Of a stretch of DNA of 64,000 bases, positions 63,404 to 64,000 are shown piece after piece. The notes below the pieces were generated by a model. The model was not told where the DNA came from. It saw nothing but the letters and a program-made list of their open reading frames with translations, and searched no databases. Source of the stretch: Candidatus Accumulibacter affinis (lineage in GTDB: Bacteria > Pseudomonadota > Gammaproteobacteria > Burkholderiales > Rhodocyclaceae). The position numbers and the translations under genes are program-made. The stretch is from NCBI GenBank assembly GCA_016713625.1, contig JADJOT010000009.1, positions 682,001 through 746,000 on the forward strand, given 5' to 3'. The first letter of the stretch is position 1. Every line of letters begins with the position of its first letter.

Positions 63404-64000
63404 ATGAAACAGCATCGCTGGATACCGTTGCTCGCGGCCACGCTGGGCCTCTGCCTTTCACTGTCGGCCGGGGCGGCCGGGACGCTCGACAAGATCAAGG
63501 CGTCCAAATCGATTGGCTTGGGATACCGCGAGAACTCGATCCCGTTTTCCTACATCGGCGACGATAACCAGCCGTGGGGTTATTCGGTCGACCTGTGCAT
63601 CAAGGTGGTGGCGGCGATCGTCAAGCAACTCGGCGTGGACGAGCTGCAGCTGCTCTGGGTGCCGGTCACCCCGGAGACGCGGATCGCCAAACTCAAGTCG
63701 GGAGAGATCGATCTCGAATGCGCTTCGACCACCAAGTCGCTAACACGCATGCAGGAAGTCGATTTCAGTCTGTCGACTTTCATCGATGGGGGTGGCTACC
63801 TGGCGCGCCGCTCTGCCGGGATCAAGCGCTTCGAAGACCTGGCTGGCAAGAGGATTGCGGTGGCCGCGGGAACTACCAGCGAGCGGACGCTGGCCGAAGC
63901 GCTGCTGCAGAAAAACATGCGTGCCGAGCTGGTGAAGGTCAGCGACCAGCAGCAGGGGTTTGCCGCATTGCTGAAGGGCAACGTCGACGCCTATGCCTCG
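63404..64000 (+). CDS. Amino-acid ABC transporter substrate-binding protein (3' cut by window)
   Basis: 199 codons before the window ends. Signal peptide HRWIPLLAATLGLCLSLSAGA, then a type 3 periplasmic binding fold: LDKIKASKSIGLGYRENSIP, FSYIGDDNQPWGYSVDLCIK, VTPETRIAKLKSGEIDLECA, GKRIAVAAGTTSERTL. GAGGAAG precedes the ATG. Such proteins bind polar amino acids, often glutamate/aspartate; the cognate permease genes are probably downstream. Confidence 0.9.
   Translation, partial: MKQHRWIPLLAATLGLCLSLSAGAAGTLDKIKASKSIGLGYRENSIPFSYIGDDNQPWGYSVDLCIKVVAAIVKQLGVDELQLLWVPVTPETRIAKLKSGEIDLECASTTKSLTRMQEVDFSLSTFIDGGGYLARRSAGIKRFEDLAGKRIAVAAGTTSERTLAEALLQKNMRAELVKVSDQQQGFAALLKGNVDAYAS

Overview
The window is GC-rich and densely coded, and it reads like a chromosomal contig of a betaproteobacterium of the Rhodocyclales / Candidatus Accumulibacter type. 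This is an inference from gene content: PEP-CTERM surface proteins with an RpoN-type promoter, a korCAB-like 2-oxoglutarate oxidoreductase with its own flavoprotein, a large PilY1, a glycogen cluster, a guaBA operon, a lutACB operon and a leuC-leuD-cimA-leuB operon. No 16S gene or other decisive marker is present.

Layout. Bases 1-13.4 kb hold core and housekeeping genes: a Fic protein cut by the left edge, guaBA, ratA/rnfH divergent from smpB, lutACB, an alpha/beta hydrolase, an unusual ClpX-like AAA+ protein and a Bcr/CflA exporter. Bases 13.8-20.6 kb hold a PEP-CTERM protein behind a sigma-54 promoter, two transporters, thpR, tonB-exbB-exbD and sodC. Bases 20.9-28.7 kb hold tRNA-Gly, tRNA-Leu, the glutathione-dependent formaldehyde pathway (frmA-fghA), an HDOD-receiver-GGDEF protein, cupin, SRAP and psd. 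Bases 28.8-38.7 kb are an accessory and rearranged region: three copies of a roughly 100-bp palindromic repeat, a zinc-finger/PD-(D/E)xK nuclease, a DUF1640 gene bracketed by a direct repeat, the korCAB-like operon, and a decayed diversity-generating retroelement. Bases 39-48 kb carry a double PEP-CTERM protein and a split PilY1. Bases 48.5-53.2 kb are the leucine/isoleucine operon. Bases 53.6-60.9 kb carry hpf and glgX-treZ-like-glgB. The right end has a membrane protein with a DUF2934 tail, a DUF3616 protein and a solute-binding protein cut by the window edge.

The most notable system is the diversity-generating retroelement (DGR) at about 35.66-38.65 kb. It contains an HRDC-domain accessory gene, a truncated reverse transcriptase, a 120-bp template repeat and two variable repeats. 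Each variable repeat forms the 3' end of a formylglycine-generating-enzyme-fold (FGE, C-type-lectin fold) gene. Template and variable repeats differ almost only at template adenines (14 of 15 and 17 of 19 substitutions), which is the signature of adenine-specific retromutagenesis. Both variable repeats are followed by inverted repeats. The reverse transcriptase is frameshifted and ends before its YxDD motif, so as assembled the element cannot diversify by itself.

Other points of interest are a ClpX paralogue lacking the zinc domain, the RKH loop and the canonical GYVG and IGF loops; a TreZ-like protein that has lost all three catalytic carboxylates; and a PilY1 interrupted by two adjacent in-frame TAG codons. 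Single-base frameshifts, mostly in short homopolymers, affect korC, DUF1640, the nuclease, HRDC, the reverse transcriptase, treZ and glgB. Some of these may be assembly errors, and this limits every claim of gene decay.
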